The notes beneath the pieces are model-generated. The model was not told where the DNA came from and did no database searches. It was given only the letters and a program-made list of their open reading frames with translations. Shown one piece after another: positions 26,271 through 34,814 of a stretch of 64,000 bases of DNA; the stretch's first letter is position 1; every line of letters begins with the position of its first letter. Location: contig NZ_SRLH01000004.1 in assembly GCF_004745595.1 (NCBI RefSeq), positions 124,001 through 188,000 of the forward strand, written 5' to 3'. The position numbers and the translations under genes are program-made. Source of the DNA: Flavobacterium humi. GTDB taxonomy: Bacteria; Bacteroidota; Bacteroidia; Flavobacteriales; Flavobacteriaceae.

Positions 26271-27053
26271 TTATTTGTCCAGGAATCTTTCAATCAGTCC
26301 GATAGTCATTCCGGGTAAGGCACTCTCGCCGGCCTGCGGATCCATCTGGCCTATGTATTCCCCGTGGTTGCTGGGCAGGATTGTCAGTTCGCCATTCGGG
26401 AAAAGCCGGTACATGGCCACTGCATGTTCGGGAGTGGCTACATCTTGGGTGCCGTTTATGATATAGGCAGGTGCCTGTATGGAAGCTAATTGCCCGTCTG
26501 TCCAATCCTGGAATGCTTTCATGCGCGCTACATCTTTGTTGAACATATTGAGGAGTGCATCGGGATTATTATTCACCCTTAAAAACTCCTCCTTGAACGG
26601 CTGCGGCAACTGATCGAAAGAAGCATGGTCGAAGCCTTCCCAAAACTGGGGGAATGTACCGCTTCGTTTGTAAAGGGAAGAACAAAGGATCAATTTACCA
26701 ATCAATTGCGGATGGCGCAACGCTATTTCCACTACGGTATTCCCGCCATTGCTGAAGCCCAGGAAGTCAGCTTTGCCAATACCCAGGTTGTGCAGGAGCT
26801 GGGCCACATCATCCGCATCCTGTTCAAAGGCCAACGGTGTGCTACGGCTGTTTGTCCTTCCGTGTGCTTCCAGGTCCATGGCGATGATTTGCCGGCTTTG
26901 GGCCAGTTGAGGTATGATTTTCCCAAAACTGATCTGTATTGTAGAACCGCCTCCGTGAATCAATACGAGCGGCTTTCCATTTCCGTACATTTCATAATAC
27001 ATACTGATCCCGTTTACTTCGGAATACCCATTGCTGAAATTCAAATTGTCCAT
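26271..27053 (-). CDS. Alpha/beta hydrolase
   Basis: A 260-residue alpha/beta-hydrolase-fold protein. The oxyanion region LVLIHGGGST is near 30-39, the nucleophile elbow is GFSNGG (Ser about 100), and a late His lies in LPSNHGEYIG. A short lid region (about 125-170) precedes NGTQDVATP, which carries the catalytic Asp. The substrate is unknown. It is the last gene of a minus-strand run and is preceded by the AlkC-like gene 32 bases upstream. Confidence 0.87.
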   Translation of the reverse strand: MDNLNFSNGYSEVNGISMYYEMYGNGKPLVLIHGGGSTIQISFGKIIPQLAQSRQIIAMDLEAHGRTNSRSTPLAFEQDADDVAQLLHNLGIGKADFLGFSNGGNTVVEIALRHPQLIGKLILCSSLYKRSGTFPQFWEGFDHASFDQLPQPFKEEFLRVNNNPDALLNMFNKDVARMKAFQDWTDGQLASIQAPAYIINGTQDVATPEHAVAMYRLFPNGELTILPSNHGEYIGQMDPQAGESALPGMTIGLIERFLDK

Positions 27054-27085
27054 AGCATTTTCTTTTAAGTATTGTAATTGTGGCT

Positions 27086-28189
27086 TTAGGCCAGCTCAAA
27101 GGCCATTATTCCACGTTCTGTTCCATTGATTATAATAGAAAGCTGTTGCGGTCCTTTGTAGAATTTCCGGGTGGTAATAATTTTGAAGCTTTGCTTTTTC
27201 TCTATTTTCAACTGTTCGCCCGGCCGGATTTGGCGTTCACTAATCTTAAATACTTTTTTGGAAAGCTGTCCATTTTGCCTTAAGTAATAAATACCGTATT
27301 CAATCCGGACCGGTTTCGGTATTTCTTCATTATTTTGCAAGGTAAACGAAAAGGACAAGGCATCCCCAATCTGTACCGTTGGTGTCAGGATTTTAAAACC
27401 CTCAATGCCAATAGTAAGGCTGTCTGTAAGGCCGTAATAATGCAATATCTCAGGGTTTCCCTGCTTTAGCAATGTACGGCTGCCGTGTTTGATAATAGCA
27501 TCCGTCTCTTTCCCGTTTCCTTTCCATTTTTCGGCAATGGCAAGCATAACACCCGGATGGTCTTTTGAGATGTCGTTTAAATGATTGGCAACACTTCTCC
27601 TGACATATTCGGAAGGATCGTTTTTGAGGTTTTCCAATAAAGGCAAAAGAGGGCCCGGATTTTTTTTAAGCTCAGGAATGGCCATTGCCCAGGGCAGCCT
27701 TGGCCGGGAACCTTCGCTTGCCAGCCTTCGGACATGATGGTTTTCATGCAGCGACCAATGGTGCATTTGCTGCAGCATTTTTTCGCCATATTTCAGGATG
27801 AAAGGCCTCACGGCAAACTCACAGCTGGTAAACTGCGTTACAAATTCGATATGCTTTACAGACGTTTCATAGTGGTCTATCCCGTACGTTTCGATATAAT
27901 CCGGGAAAAACATAAACACCAAACTGGTTTCCTTAAAATCCTTTTGACGGATCAGGGTAATAATCTTTTCCAGGACAGGTACGGCTTTTTCAAAGTCTTT
28001 GGGCAGGAATTGGTTTAAAACCGCCGAAGTATGTTTCATCCGGTCTTTCAGTTCCCTTTTTTTCCAGTTTTCGTCAAAAAGCAAAGAGATGAATTTCTGC
28101 CTGTCAAAAGATGGAAGGGCTTCGCTGGCAATGGCAGAGAATTTCTCATAAAAAACCGGCGAATAAATATCTTTTAATAAAGTGCTCAT
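27086..28189 (-). CDS. AlkC-like DNA alkylation repair glycosylase
   Basis: A 367-residue HEAT-repeat DNA glycosylase of the AlkD/AlkC superfamily, which removes alkylated bases such as 3-methyladenine. The helical repeat region (about 20-245) contains the signature SEYVRRSVANHLNDISKDHP. The last 100 residues are a beta-rich, Ig-like domain (VQIGDALSFSFTLQNNE ... LSIIINGTE), the feature that separates AlkC from the smaller AlkD. I could not assign the catalytic acidic residues by eye. It lies in a stress-like gene run beside a truncated globin. Confidence 0.83.
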   Translation of the reverse strand: MSTLLKDIYSPVFYEKFSAIASEALPSFDRQKFISLLFDENWKKRELKDRMKHTSAVLNQFLPKDFEKAVPVLEKIITLIRQKDFKETSLVFMFFPDYIETYGIDHYETSVKHIEFVTQFTSCEFAVRPFILKYGEKMLQQMHHWSLHENHHVRRLASEGSRPRLPWAMAIPELKKNPGPLLPLLENLKNDPSEYVRRSVANHLNDISKDHPGVMLAIAEKWKGNGKETDAIIKHGSRTLLKQGNPEILHYYGLTDSLTIGIEGFKILTPTVQIGDALSFSFTLQNNEEIPKPVRIEYGIYYLRQNGQLSKKVFKISERQIRPGEQLKIEKKQSFKIITTRKFYKGPQQLSIIINGTERGIMAFELA

Positions 28190-28215
28190 GTTGAGAACGT
28201 GTTTTTTTTAGTGTT

Positions 28216-28695
28216 TTAATTTTCTTCCGGAAGATAAGGCCCGCCGGTTTCTCCCCAGCCCCAAACAGGCATCGGTTCGTTAGTGTCCATGGGGTTTTCG
28301 GTCAATTGCGAATTGATCACAGCCAGCCTGGTACCCCATTCAATATAACCGACAAAGGCGGAACGGAATTCGGGGTCGTTTTTCAGGCCTATTTCATCAG
28401 CGGTCTGGAGCAGCAACTGTACCCAACGCTGGCGTTTTTCTTCCGTAAGCATTTTCCCGATATGTTTGCCAATCATAGCCGCATGGCTTCCGTTGTCCTG
28501 GTCCGTATACAGTTTATCCCCGCCAAAAACCTCCGCAACAAAATGTGCCACGAGCTGTACATGGTGCGGTGACATGTCCTTGAATACATCTCCTAATAAA
28601 TCGTCTTGTAAAACTTTGGCATAGAAAGTCCTGAAAAGGATTTCAAAGGTCTGGTGGTCGCCTGCCCGTTCAAATAAAGTAGGTGTTTTTTTCAT
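28216..28695 (-). CDS. Group II truncated hemoglobin
   Basis: A 159-residue heme protein of the truncated globin family, group II type, usually linked to oxygen or nitric-oxide chemistry. Likely key positions are Tyr25 (B10, in RTFYAKV), the proximal His78 in GKHIGKM and Trp91 (G8, in RQRWVQLL). An unusual C-terminal extension of about 30 residues (MDTNEPMPVWGWGETGGPY) follows the globin core. It lies 26 bases upstream of the AlkC-like gene in the same direction. Confidence 0.85.
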   Translation of the reverse strand: MKKTPTLFERAGDHQTFEILFRTFYAKVLQDDLLGDVFKDMSPHHVQLVAHFVAEVFGGDKLYTDQDNGSHAAMIGKHIGKMLTEEKRQRWVQLLLQTADEIGLKNDPEFRSAFVGYIEWGTRLAVINSQLTENPMDTNEPMPVWGWGETGGPYLPEEN

Positions 28696-28762
28696 GGTTT
28701 GTACTATCGTAATAGATGGTAAATGTAGTAAAAAGTATACATTATTATCCGGGAAGTATTTT

Positions 28763-29239
28763 TTACCGATGTATTTCCTGCGTCATTTTCTTTACCAGTA
28801 CAATCTGCCCCAAATGATAATAGCTGTGTTCGATCATGCCTTCGATATTACGTTGGTAGGAGCCGTATTTCCGGTCCGTAAAAGATTCTTTTAGCATACT
28901 TTCAGAAAGCTGCTCCACCAAATGGGCAAATTTTTCGGAATCTTCCCAAAACCGCGACAAAACTTTTTCCCAATCCTCTTGTGATGTTATGGGTGGAAAA
29001 TCAAAACTGTATTGGTCCCGTATAGCCAACGAACCGCCTTCCAGGACATTCAGGATGCCCGCAATATAATAATGGACATGGGAAGTCAGGGCGGCAATAG
29101 TATTGAAAGACGCTATTTTTGTAGTCGCCTGTACCCAATCTACATCGGCCAGCTGTGCTTTGTAGTTCGTGTTGGCAATCCAGGTGCCGTTTAGGATAAC
29201 TTCCCGGAAACGGTTGGCCATTTGTTCGCTTGATTCCAT
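28763..29239 (-). CDS. DinB-family protein
   Basis: A 158-residue DinB-like four-helix protein. Metal-ligand candidates are the His residues in LTSHVHYYIAG (about 55) and in EHSYYHLGQIVLVKK (about 140), the usual arrangement for this family. It differs clearly from the other DinB-like protein at 20654-21145. Enzymatic role unknown. It has a 67-base gap to the globin gene downstream and about 120 bases to the methyltransferase upstream. Confidence 0.85.
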   Translation of the reverse strand: MESSEQMANRFREVILNGTWIANTNYKAQLADVDWVQATTKIASFNTIAALTSHVHYYIAGILNVLEGGSLAIRDQYSFDFPPITSQEDWEKVLSRFWEDSEKFAHLVEQLSESMLKESFTDRKYGSYQRNIEGMIEHSYYHLGQIVLVKKMTQEIHR

Positions 29240-29361
29240 GTTGTTTATGCTATAAAGTTTTATTATTTCAAAAGCTTTTACAGTGCCTGTATCAGTTGTC
29301 CAGATCTATATGACTTATTTTGCAAAAGAATAGCAGGTTGCTACGCCTAACTGTTTAGAAA

Positions 29362-30231
29362 TTATTTCTTCCCAACCGCAACCCTATAAAACTCATAACC
29401 TTCCTCATTGCGTTTTGGCAAATAGTTGTTCCGGTATTCAGCTGCGCCCAAATCCTCTGCAAGGGTAAAACCATATTGGCTTAAATAACTGGCAAGATCC
29501 TTTGGGAGGAAACCAAAAGTCCAACGTTCCTCAATTGTTTCAAGGTCTTTCAGTAATTTTTCCCCACCTAAAAAGGAGCCGGGCTCATCCAATACCTGCT
29601 GATGGACATAGGTAAAAATAACAGCGCTGTCTTTCGGGAATTTCGACAGGAAAGCAAAGGTATGGCCCACAGCTTCAGCGGTCAGGTAATTGGTTACGCC
29701 TTCCCAGATAATCGTGGTCGGCTTGGTGAAATCAAAATGGTGCGTTGCCGCTAATTCGTCAAGGCTTTGGGTATTGAAATCAATCTGGCAGAAAGTGACG
29801 TTTCCGGGCAAGGCATTCATGCGTTGCCGGAATATCCCTATTTTAAAATTGGAAGTGTTAGGGTGGTCAATTTCAATCACAGGAACCTGCTTGAGGAAAT
29901 CAAGCCGCATGGCCCTTGTGTCAAAGCCTGCGCCTAAAATCAGCACTTGCTCCGTACCGCCCGAAATATTTTGCTGCAACAATTCGTCTATATATTTTGT
30001 CCTTGCCAATCCGGAAGAAAACGCTCCGGGAATCTTTTTCTGTATGGTTCGTGTAATAAATGACCTCACAACAGGTATTTTCGACGCCCTGGCCACGACT
30101 CTCAAGCCACGGTCCAGAAAATGAATCGCATAAGGATCCGTAAAGAGCCTGTCATCCGGATTCCGGCGGGTTTCCAAGGCCCGGAATAAAGCCATATATT
30201 GTGCTGTCCTGCTTGCTTTGTCGATTTTCAT
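29362..30231 (-). CDS. SAM-dependent methyltransferase of the leucine carboxyl methyltransferase (PPM1-like) family
   Basis: A 289-residue class I methyltransferase of the LCM/PPM1-like family. Recognisable pieces are SRTAQYMALFRALE at the N-terminus, the SAM-binding LILGAGFDTRAMRLDF (about 95-110), VIEIDHP and the post-core IIWEGVTNYL. Bacterial members methylate carboxyl or other oxygen groups of small molecules, often in secondary metabolism, but no biosynthetic partner is adjacent here. It is the first gene of the minus-strand run. Confidence 0.88.
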   Translation of the reverse strand: MKIDKASRTAQYMALFRALETRRNPDDRLFTDPYAIHFLDRGLRVVARASKIPVVRSFITRTIQKKIPGAFSSGLARTKYIDELLQQNISGGTEQVLILGAGFDTRAMRLDFLKQVPVIEIDHPNTSNFKIGIFRQRMNALPGNVTFCQIDFNTQSLDELAATHHFDFTKPTTIIWEGVTNYLTAEAVGHTFAFLSKFPKDSAVIFTYVHQQVLDEPGSFLGGEKLLKDLETIEERWTFGFLPKDLASYLSQYGFTLAEDLGAAEYRNNYLPKRNEEGYEFYRVAVGKK

Positions 30232-30397
30232 TTTTTGATGGTTTTAAAGTACATATCCGCTGGTTGCCATAAAGGATATCTTATTGATCCTGCTTTATTT
30301 GTTACATTGGTTGATGCCAGGTTTACACAAAAATACTTATATAAATTGTAAAGAGAAAATAGAATCAAGAGACAAGAGTAAAGAAATATGTTTGTGG

Positions 30398-30490
30398 AGA
30401 TTCCTCCTTTGTCGGAATGACAAAATCAGGGATAATTTTACTGTCCAATCTTTTGTCTCAACGTTTGTCATTCCGACGAAGGAGGAATCT
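30398..30490. repeat. Inverted repeat of 27 bases
   Basis: The arms at 30398-30424 and 30464-30490 are inverted copies differing at one base, separated by 39 bases. The unit reads TTTGTCATTCCGACGAAGGA followed by GGAATCT on the + strand. Variant copies occur at 30983-31009 (same orientation) and near 30704-30730 (inverted, more diverged). From memory, strings of this kind are common dispersed intergenic repeats in Bacteroidetes. Confidence 0.75.
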
Positions 30491-30521
30491 TTTCAAGTAA
30501 AACCGCTGTTAGCATTTTCTT

Positions 30522-30639
30522 TGTGGCAAAAAAGCAATCCCAAATAATTTTGCCACAAAAACTGTGGCAAAAAAAATATAACAGAAAAAATTGCCACAAC
30601 TTTTGTGGCAAAAAAATAGTTTCAAAAAATTTTGCCACA
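30522..30639. repeat. Alternating TGTGGCA / TGCCACA array
   Basis: Six copies of a 7-base motif alternate in orientation at 30522, 30551, 30563, 30592, 30604 and 30633, each flanked by A or T runs. Adjacent copies can pair as short hairpins, giving up to three stem-loops. Confidence 0.7.
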
Positions 30640-30770
30640 AACGAATATCAGGTTGAACCTCATGCTTCGGTTTGTGCCAAGGCAAAGTACAAGAAAAGTT
30701 AGCGGAGATGTTTCCTTCGTCAACATGACAAGATTACGTAATCTTTAGCCTATACATAATCTTTTATCTT

Positions 30771-30998
30771 AACGTTTGTCATTCCGACATTTGAAATTAA
30801 AAGGAGGACAGCCAGTGGCTGTCAGGTATAATTTTGCTTTAAGGTTTGTCATCCCGACATTTGAAATTAAAAGGAGGACAGCCAGTGACTGTCAGGTATA
30901 ATTTTGCTTTAACGTTTGTCATCCCGACATTTGAAATTAAAAGGAGGACAGCCAGTGGCTGTCAGGTATAATTTTGCTTTAACGTTTGTCATCCCGAC
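30771..30998. repeat. Tandem array of three 70-base units plus a partial fourth
   Basis: Units at 30771-30840, 30841-30910 and 30911-30980 differ at only a few positions, and an 18-base partial copy follows at 30981. Each unit begins with the (G/A)TTTGTCATYCCGAC string shared with the nearby 27-base repeats and contains a hairpin GACAGCCA-G-TGGCTGTC, perfect in units 1 and 3 and with one mismatch in unit 2. Confidence 0.92.
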
Positions 30999-31098
30999 GA
31001 AGGAGGGATCTCCCCAATCTTTCCACGTTATCTTTCCAAGCCCTCCACAACGCCCTTAAAAAGAAAAGCATAAAAAACAACGAAGAAGCAAAGCAGCA

Positions 31099-31148
31099 GC
31101 GTTCCGCGAAATCGAGGAGGAACGACGAGCGGCTCGGGACGCGGAGCG
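31099..31148. repeat. GC-rich hairpin segment
   Basis: Arms near 31100-31108 and 31140-31148 (one G-T pair) can pair around a loop that itself contains the small hairpin CGAG-CGG-CTCG. The local GC content is far above that of the rest of the intergenic region. It may be a dispersed intergenic element. Confidence 0.45.
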
Positions 31149-31243
31149 GCGTTTCAAGGTAGTTTTTGCGCTTTTGTTTTTGCAGGCTTGATTTTTTGTT
31201 TCTTGTGTATCAAGACAAAAGAAAAAGCTTTTTCAATTTCTCT

Positions 31244-31309
31244 AGAGTGCACTTAGAGTGCAGTCAGAGTGCAGTCAGAGTGCAGTTAGAGTGCAGCTAG
31301 AGTGCAGCA
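31244..31309. repeat. Six direct repeats with an 11-base period
   Basis: The motif AGAGTGCA starts at 31244, 31255, 31266, 31277, 31288 and 31299, exactly 11 bases apart, with a short variable spacer of the type GTC, CTT or GTT. The spacing is about one turn of DNA, so all copies face the same side of the helix. The array ends about 150 bases upstream of the pyrD -7 box. Confidence 0.9.
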
Positions 31310-31456
31310 CACCTTATGCGCCATTCCATTATACCATGAGCAAGGTCCTGAATTCTTGTTTCTTGCCTCTTGCTTCTTTCTTCTTTCTTCTTGCCTCTGT
31401 CTTAGGCCTTTCAAAATATTCTCACATTCCATACCCCATATCTCCCTACTATTTTT

Positions 31457-31464
31457 TATTTTTG
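31457..31464 (+). promoter_or_regulatory. -7 box of the pyrD promoter
   Basis: TATTTTTG fits TAnnTTTG exactly and lies 20 bases upstream of the pyrD start codon. No clear -33 TTG is present. Confidence 0.6.
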
Positions 31465-31484
31465 CACCACAACACAACAAAACC

Positions 31485-32522
31485 ATGTACAAGCAACTCA
31501 TTCGCCCGGTACTTTTCTGGTTCGACCCGGAAGAAGTACACCACTTTACCTTTTCGGCGGTAAGATTCCTCAATAAGATTCCCGGTTTCCCATCTCTTTT
31601 CCGATCGGTTTACCATATCAATGACAAACGTCTGGAACGCGAGGTTTTCGGGCTTAAATTCAAGAACCCCGTTGGGCTGGCTGCCGGTTTCGATAAAGAT
31701 GCCAAACTGTATAAGGAGCTGTCCAATTTCGGTTTCGGTTTTATAGAAATAGGGACATTGACCCCAAAAGGCCAGGAAGGCAACCCTAAAAAGCGCTTGT
31801 TCCGGCTTAAGGAAGACTCGGCCATCATCAACCGTATGGGCTTCAATAACGGCGGGATCGATCAGGCGGTGCTACGGCTAAAGAAAAACAAAGGCGTGCT
31901 TATCGGTGGCAACATCGGTAAAAATAAAGTGACTCCAAACGAAGATGCGGTCAGGGATTACGAACTGTGCTTTGATGCCTTGTACGATTATGTCGATTAT
32001 TTCGTGGTCAATGTAAGTTCTCCCAATACACCTAATTTAAGGGAATTGCAGGACAAAGAACCTCTCACTAAATTACTGCAGACCCTTCAGGACAAAAATA
32101 TAGCCCGGCATAAAACGGAAGCAGGTAAAAAGGCAAAGCCTATCTTACTTAAAATAGCTCCGGATTTAACCGATGAGCAATTGCTGGATATCATCGATAT
32201 TGTCAAAGAAACCCAAATTGCGGGCGTAATCGCGACCAATACCACTATTTCCCGTGAGGGCTTGCAATCTTCCAACCAAAACGAAACAGGAGGATTATCC
32301 GGCAAGCCATTGACCAAACGAGCCACCGAAGTGATCCGTTTCCTGTCTGAAAAGAGCAATAAAGCGTTCCCGATTATTGGTGTGGGCGGTATCCATACGG
32401 CCGAAGATGCCCTGGAGAAACTTGAAGCAGGAGCAAGCCTGGTGCAGCTTTACACCGGTTTTATCTACGAAGGGCCGGCGCTGGTGAAAGCCATTAACAA
32501 AAAGATTTTAGAAAAACTATAA
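31485..32522 (+). CDS. pyrD: Dihydroorotate dehydrogenase (quinone), class 2
   Basis: PyrD oxidises dihydroorotate to orotate in pyrimidine synthesis and passes electrons to the quinone pool at the membrane. The 345 residues begin [16 protein letters not shown], an amphipathic segment typical of the membrane-bound class 2 enzyme. Motifs include [29 protein letters not shown] and [12 protein letters not shown], in which Ser is the class 2 catalytic base, and the FMN-binding IIGVGGI. The start at 31485 is chosen because it fits the family and the promoter; an in-frame extension upstream reads through the promoter box. The lyase gene follows after 39 bases. Confidence 0.95.
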   Translation: MYKQLIRPVLFWFDPEEVHHFTFSAVRFLNKIPGFPSLFRSVYHINDKRLEREVFGLKFKNPVGLAAGFDKDAKLYKELSNFGFGFIEIGTLTPKGQEGNPKKRLFRLKEDSAIINRMGFNNGGIDQAVLRLKKNKGVLIGGNIGKNKVTPNEDAVRDYELCFDALYDYVDYFVVNVSSPNTPNLRELQDKEPLTKLLQTLQDKNIARHKTEAGKKAKPILLKIAPDLTDEQLLDIIDIVKETQIAGVIATNTTISREGLQSSNQNETGGLSGKPLTKRATEVIRFLSEKSNKAFPIIGVGGIHTAEDALEKLEAGASLVQLYTGFIYEGPALVKAINKKILEKL

Positions 32523-32561
32523 ATCTTATTACCTTAGCCACTCACAACTGTAGTACCTGTA

Positions 32562-33425
32562 ATGGAAAAAGTCAAGATTATCGAATGCCCAAGGGATGCC
32601 ATGCAAGGGATCAAGGATTTTATTCCTACCGATAAAAAGGTGCAATACATCCAATCGTTATTGCGTGTAGGGTTCGATACCATAGATTTCGGGAGTTTTG
32701 TTTCGGCGAAAGCCATTCCGCAAATGCAGGATACCGCCGAAGTATTGGCACAACTTGACCTGTCCCAGACACAAAGCAAATTATTGGCCATCATCGCCAA
32801 TACGCAGGGAGCCGAAAACGCTTCTGTCCATAAAGAGATACAATACCTTGGGTTTCCTTTTTCCATATCGGAAAACTTCCAGATGCGGAATACCCACAAG
32901 ACCATTGCCGAATCGTTGGTAACACTTCAGGAAATCCTCAACATTGCAGACAAGACACAAAAGGAAGTAGTAACGTATATTTCCATGGGTTTCGGAAATC
33001 CTTACGGAGATCCCTGGAATGTAGAGATAGTGGGCGAGTGGACCGAAAGGCTTGCCAATATGGGCGTTAAGATCCTTTCGCTTTCCGATACGGTTGGGAG
33101 TTCTACACCCGAAGTAATTGACTACCTTTTTTCCAACCTGATCCCAAAATACCCGCATGTCGAATTTGGGGCGCACCTCCATACCACTCCCGATAAGTGG
33201 TTTGAAAAAGTTGACGCTGCTTATAAAGCGGGCTGCCGTCGTTTTGATGGCGCTATCCAGGGTTTTGGCGGATGCCCGATGGCCAAGGATGACTTAACAG
33301 GGAATATGCCTACCGAAAAAATGCTGTCGTATTTTACTGCCCAAAAAGCGGACACCAATTTAAGCCCGATGAGCTTTGAAAGTGCTTACAATGAAGCTCT
33401 TAAAATATTTACGGTCTACCATTGA
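32562..33425 (+). CDS. Hydroxymethylglutaryl-CoA lyase
   Basis: A 287-residue lyase that splits HMG-CoA into acetoacetate and acetyl-CoA, the last step of leucine breakdown. ECPRDAMQG (Arg11, Asp12) and GGCPMAKDDLTGN (Cys238) correspond to the metal/substrate site and the catalytic cysteine loop of the HMGL family; HLHTTPD supplies the metal-binding His pair. Homologues in the same superfamily include isopropylmalate synthases, but the cysteine loop favours HMG-CoA lyase. It is 39 bases downstream of pyrD and probably shares its transcript. Confidence 0.9.
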   Translation: MEKVKIIECPRDAMQGIKDFIPTDKKVQYIQSLLRVGFDTIDFGSFVSAKAIPQMQDTAEVLAQLDLSQTQSKLLAIIANTQGAENASVHKEIQYLGFPFSISENFQMRNTHKTIAESLVTLQEILNIADKTQKEVVTYISMGFGNPYGDPWNVEIVGEWTERLANMGVKILSLSDTVGSSTPEVIDYLFSNLIPKYPHVEFGAHLHTTPDKWFEKVDAAYKAGCRRFDGAIQGFGGCPMAKDDLTGNMPTEKMLSYFTAQKADTNLSPMSFESAYNEALKIFTVYH

Positions 33426-33455
33426 TGAAAATCCCGCCTTCTTATTTAAAAATAA

Positions 33456-33532
33456 TCTAAATAAATTTGCCTCATTTAGAATCAGTAATTATATTTGCAC
33501 TCGAAATTATTTTAATTCATTCTAAATAAATT
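33456..33532 (+). promoter_or_regulatory. Strong promoter with overlapping symmetric motifs upstream of the DUF4856 gene
   Basis: TTTG at 33466-33469 and TATATTTG at 33490-33497 are separated by 20 bases, a textbook Bacteroidetes promoter. A 12-base direct repeat (TCTAAATAAATT) occurs at 33456-33467, over the -33 element, and at 33521-33532, just past the expected transcription start. Between them, ATTTAGAAT (33474-33482) is the exact inverse of ATTCTAAAT (33519-33527). The layout suggests a repressor operator; iron control is plausible from the genes downstream but is not shown. Confidence 0.7.
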
Positions 33533-33539
33533 AGGCATT

Positions 33540-34754
33540 ATGAAATTTAAAAATGTACTTTTAGCAGCATTACCTGTGTTGATGTTAACTTTTGCTTCTT
33601 GCTCGGATAATAACGATGAGCCTCAAGGTGAACAAATCACAGTATTACCTTATACCGTACCAACTACGTATGAATTTTCAAGAAACACTGCAACTTCTGT
33701 AGGTTTTGAAGATCAGAACACACGTCTTAAAATGTTGACCGAAATAGGTAGTTATGTTGGTAGTGGTACAACAACTCCGTTAACAGCTTCAAAATTGACA
33801 GACATGTATGCCAATACGAATGCTCAATTTACAACTGTAACGGCTCCGGTTTCTATCAACTTAAAAGATAAGACCGCTACTTCAATTGTTTATTTTAATG
33901 GAGGGAATTCAGAATCGACTTCTGTTCAGAATGTTTTCCAAGGTGCCTTTACCGATGCCGTAGCTGCTAGCCAGACCGGTGCTGTTGCTGCAGCTGGTGT
34001 TGCCGGGTTATATACTCCTGCAACAGGAAGCAAAAGACTATTTGCCGCTAACGGGCTTGAGCCTGCTCAGGTAATCCAAAAAGGGATGATGGGTGCACAC
34101 ATGATGGACCAGGTGTTGAATAATTTCTTAAGCGTAACGGTTTTGGACGCTGCAAACAATCGTTTGGATAATGCAAACAAAGTATTGGTTGCCGGTAAAA
34201 ACTACACTGAAATGGAGCATGCTTGGGATCAGGCATATGGATACATCTACGGTTTGGATTCTGGTACTACCGTAAAATTCTGGAGTAGCTACATCAATCA
34301 AGTAAGTGCTCAGACTGCTGTTTTCAATTCATTAAAAACAGACATCCTAAACGCTTTCATTAAAGGTAGAGCAGCTATCACAGGAAATGATTACGCAGTA
34401 AGAGACCAGCAAATCGCCATCATCAAAGCAAGTTTTTCTAAAGTGGCGGCCATTAGAGGTGTCCACTATTTGCAAGAAGGTAAAACAAACCTGGCTAACG
34501 GTATGGCTGCTTTCCACGGATTATCAGAAGGATACGGATTTATCATGTCATTGAGATATACAAACAATCCGGCTACAAACCTTCCCTATTTCACTAAAGC
34601 TGAAGTAGATGTGATGTTGGGCAAATTAAACGGAGGTACTGCTTCTCAGCCAGGATTATGGGATGTTGACCACCTTGGGGCAAAAATTGACGAGATTTCA
34701 ACTCAGGTTGCCAATAAATTCGGTTTTACAGTAGCTGACGCTGCTCAAGGTTAA
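33540..34754 (+). CDS. DUF4856-family lipoprotein
   Basis: A 404-residue lipoprotein (lipobox TFASC, Cys21, then SDNNDEP) of the DUF4856 family. The body is mostly helical and contains the conserved stretch YTEMEHAWDQAYGYIYG and a late EGYGFIMSLRY, a pattern that resembles imelysin-like helical proteins. Function unknown; the family is found beside imelysin and TonB receptor genes. It is the first gene of the 33540-39785 locus and follows the strong promoter by 42 bases. A terminator-like hairpin separates it from the imelysin gene. Confidence 0.85.
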   Translation: MKFKNVLLAALPVLMLTFASCSDNNDEPQGEQITVLPYTVPTTYEFSRNTATSVGFEDQNTRLKMLTEIGSYVGSGTTTPLTASKLTDMYANTNAQFTTVTAPVSINLKDKTATSIVYFNGGNSESTSVQNVFQGAFTDAVAASQTGAVAAAGVAGLYTPATGSKRLFAANGLEPAQVIQKGMMGAHMMDQVLNNFLSVTVLDAANNRLDNANKVLVAGKNYTEMEHAWDQAYGYIYGLDSGTTVKFWSSYINQVSAQTAVFNSLKTDILNAFIKGRAAITGNDYAVRDQQIAIIKASFSKVAAIRGVHYLQEGKTNLANGMAAFHGLSEGYGFIMSLRYTNNPATNLPYFTKAEVDVMLGKLNGGTASQPGLWDVDHLGAKIDEISTQVANKFGFTVADAAQG

Positions 34755-34776
34755 TAGTATTCAATAACATGAAATT

Positions 34777-34814
34777 ACAAAAAAGTAGGAGATGTATTTC
34801 TTCTGCTTTTTTGT
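34777..34814 (+). terminator. Terminator or attenuator hairpin after the DUF4856 gene
   Basis: A stem of about 16 pairs, including a few G-T pairs (34777-34791 with 34800-34814), carries six T in its right arm. A -7 box begins at its last base, so the hairpin probably limits read-through before the next gene restarts. Confidence 0.6.

Larger units (their letters stand above)
30232..31484. other. Long non-coding region with several repeat types
   Basis: This 1.25-kb stretch holds no convincing gene. It contains an inverted repeat pair, an alternating TGTGGCA/TGCCACA array, three 70-base tandem repeats, a GC-rich hairpin segment, an 11-base-period array and the pyrD promoter, listed separately. 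The short frames across it are low-complexity and have no recognisable family. Confidence 0.8.

Noticed and set aside
30284-30547. An 87-codon frame in the repeat region
   Set aside because: It runs through the inverted 27-base repeats and has no recognisable protein character.
30232-31484. A CRISPR array in the repeat region
   Set aside because: The 70-base units are adjacent without spacers, the 11-base repeats are too short, and no cas genes are present.
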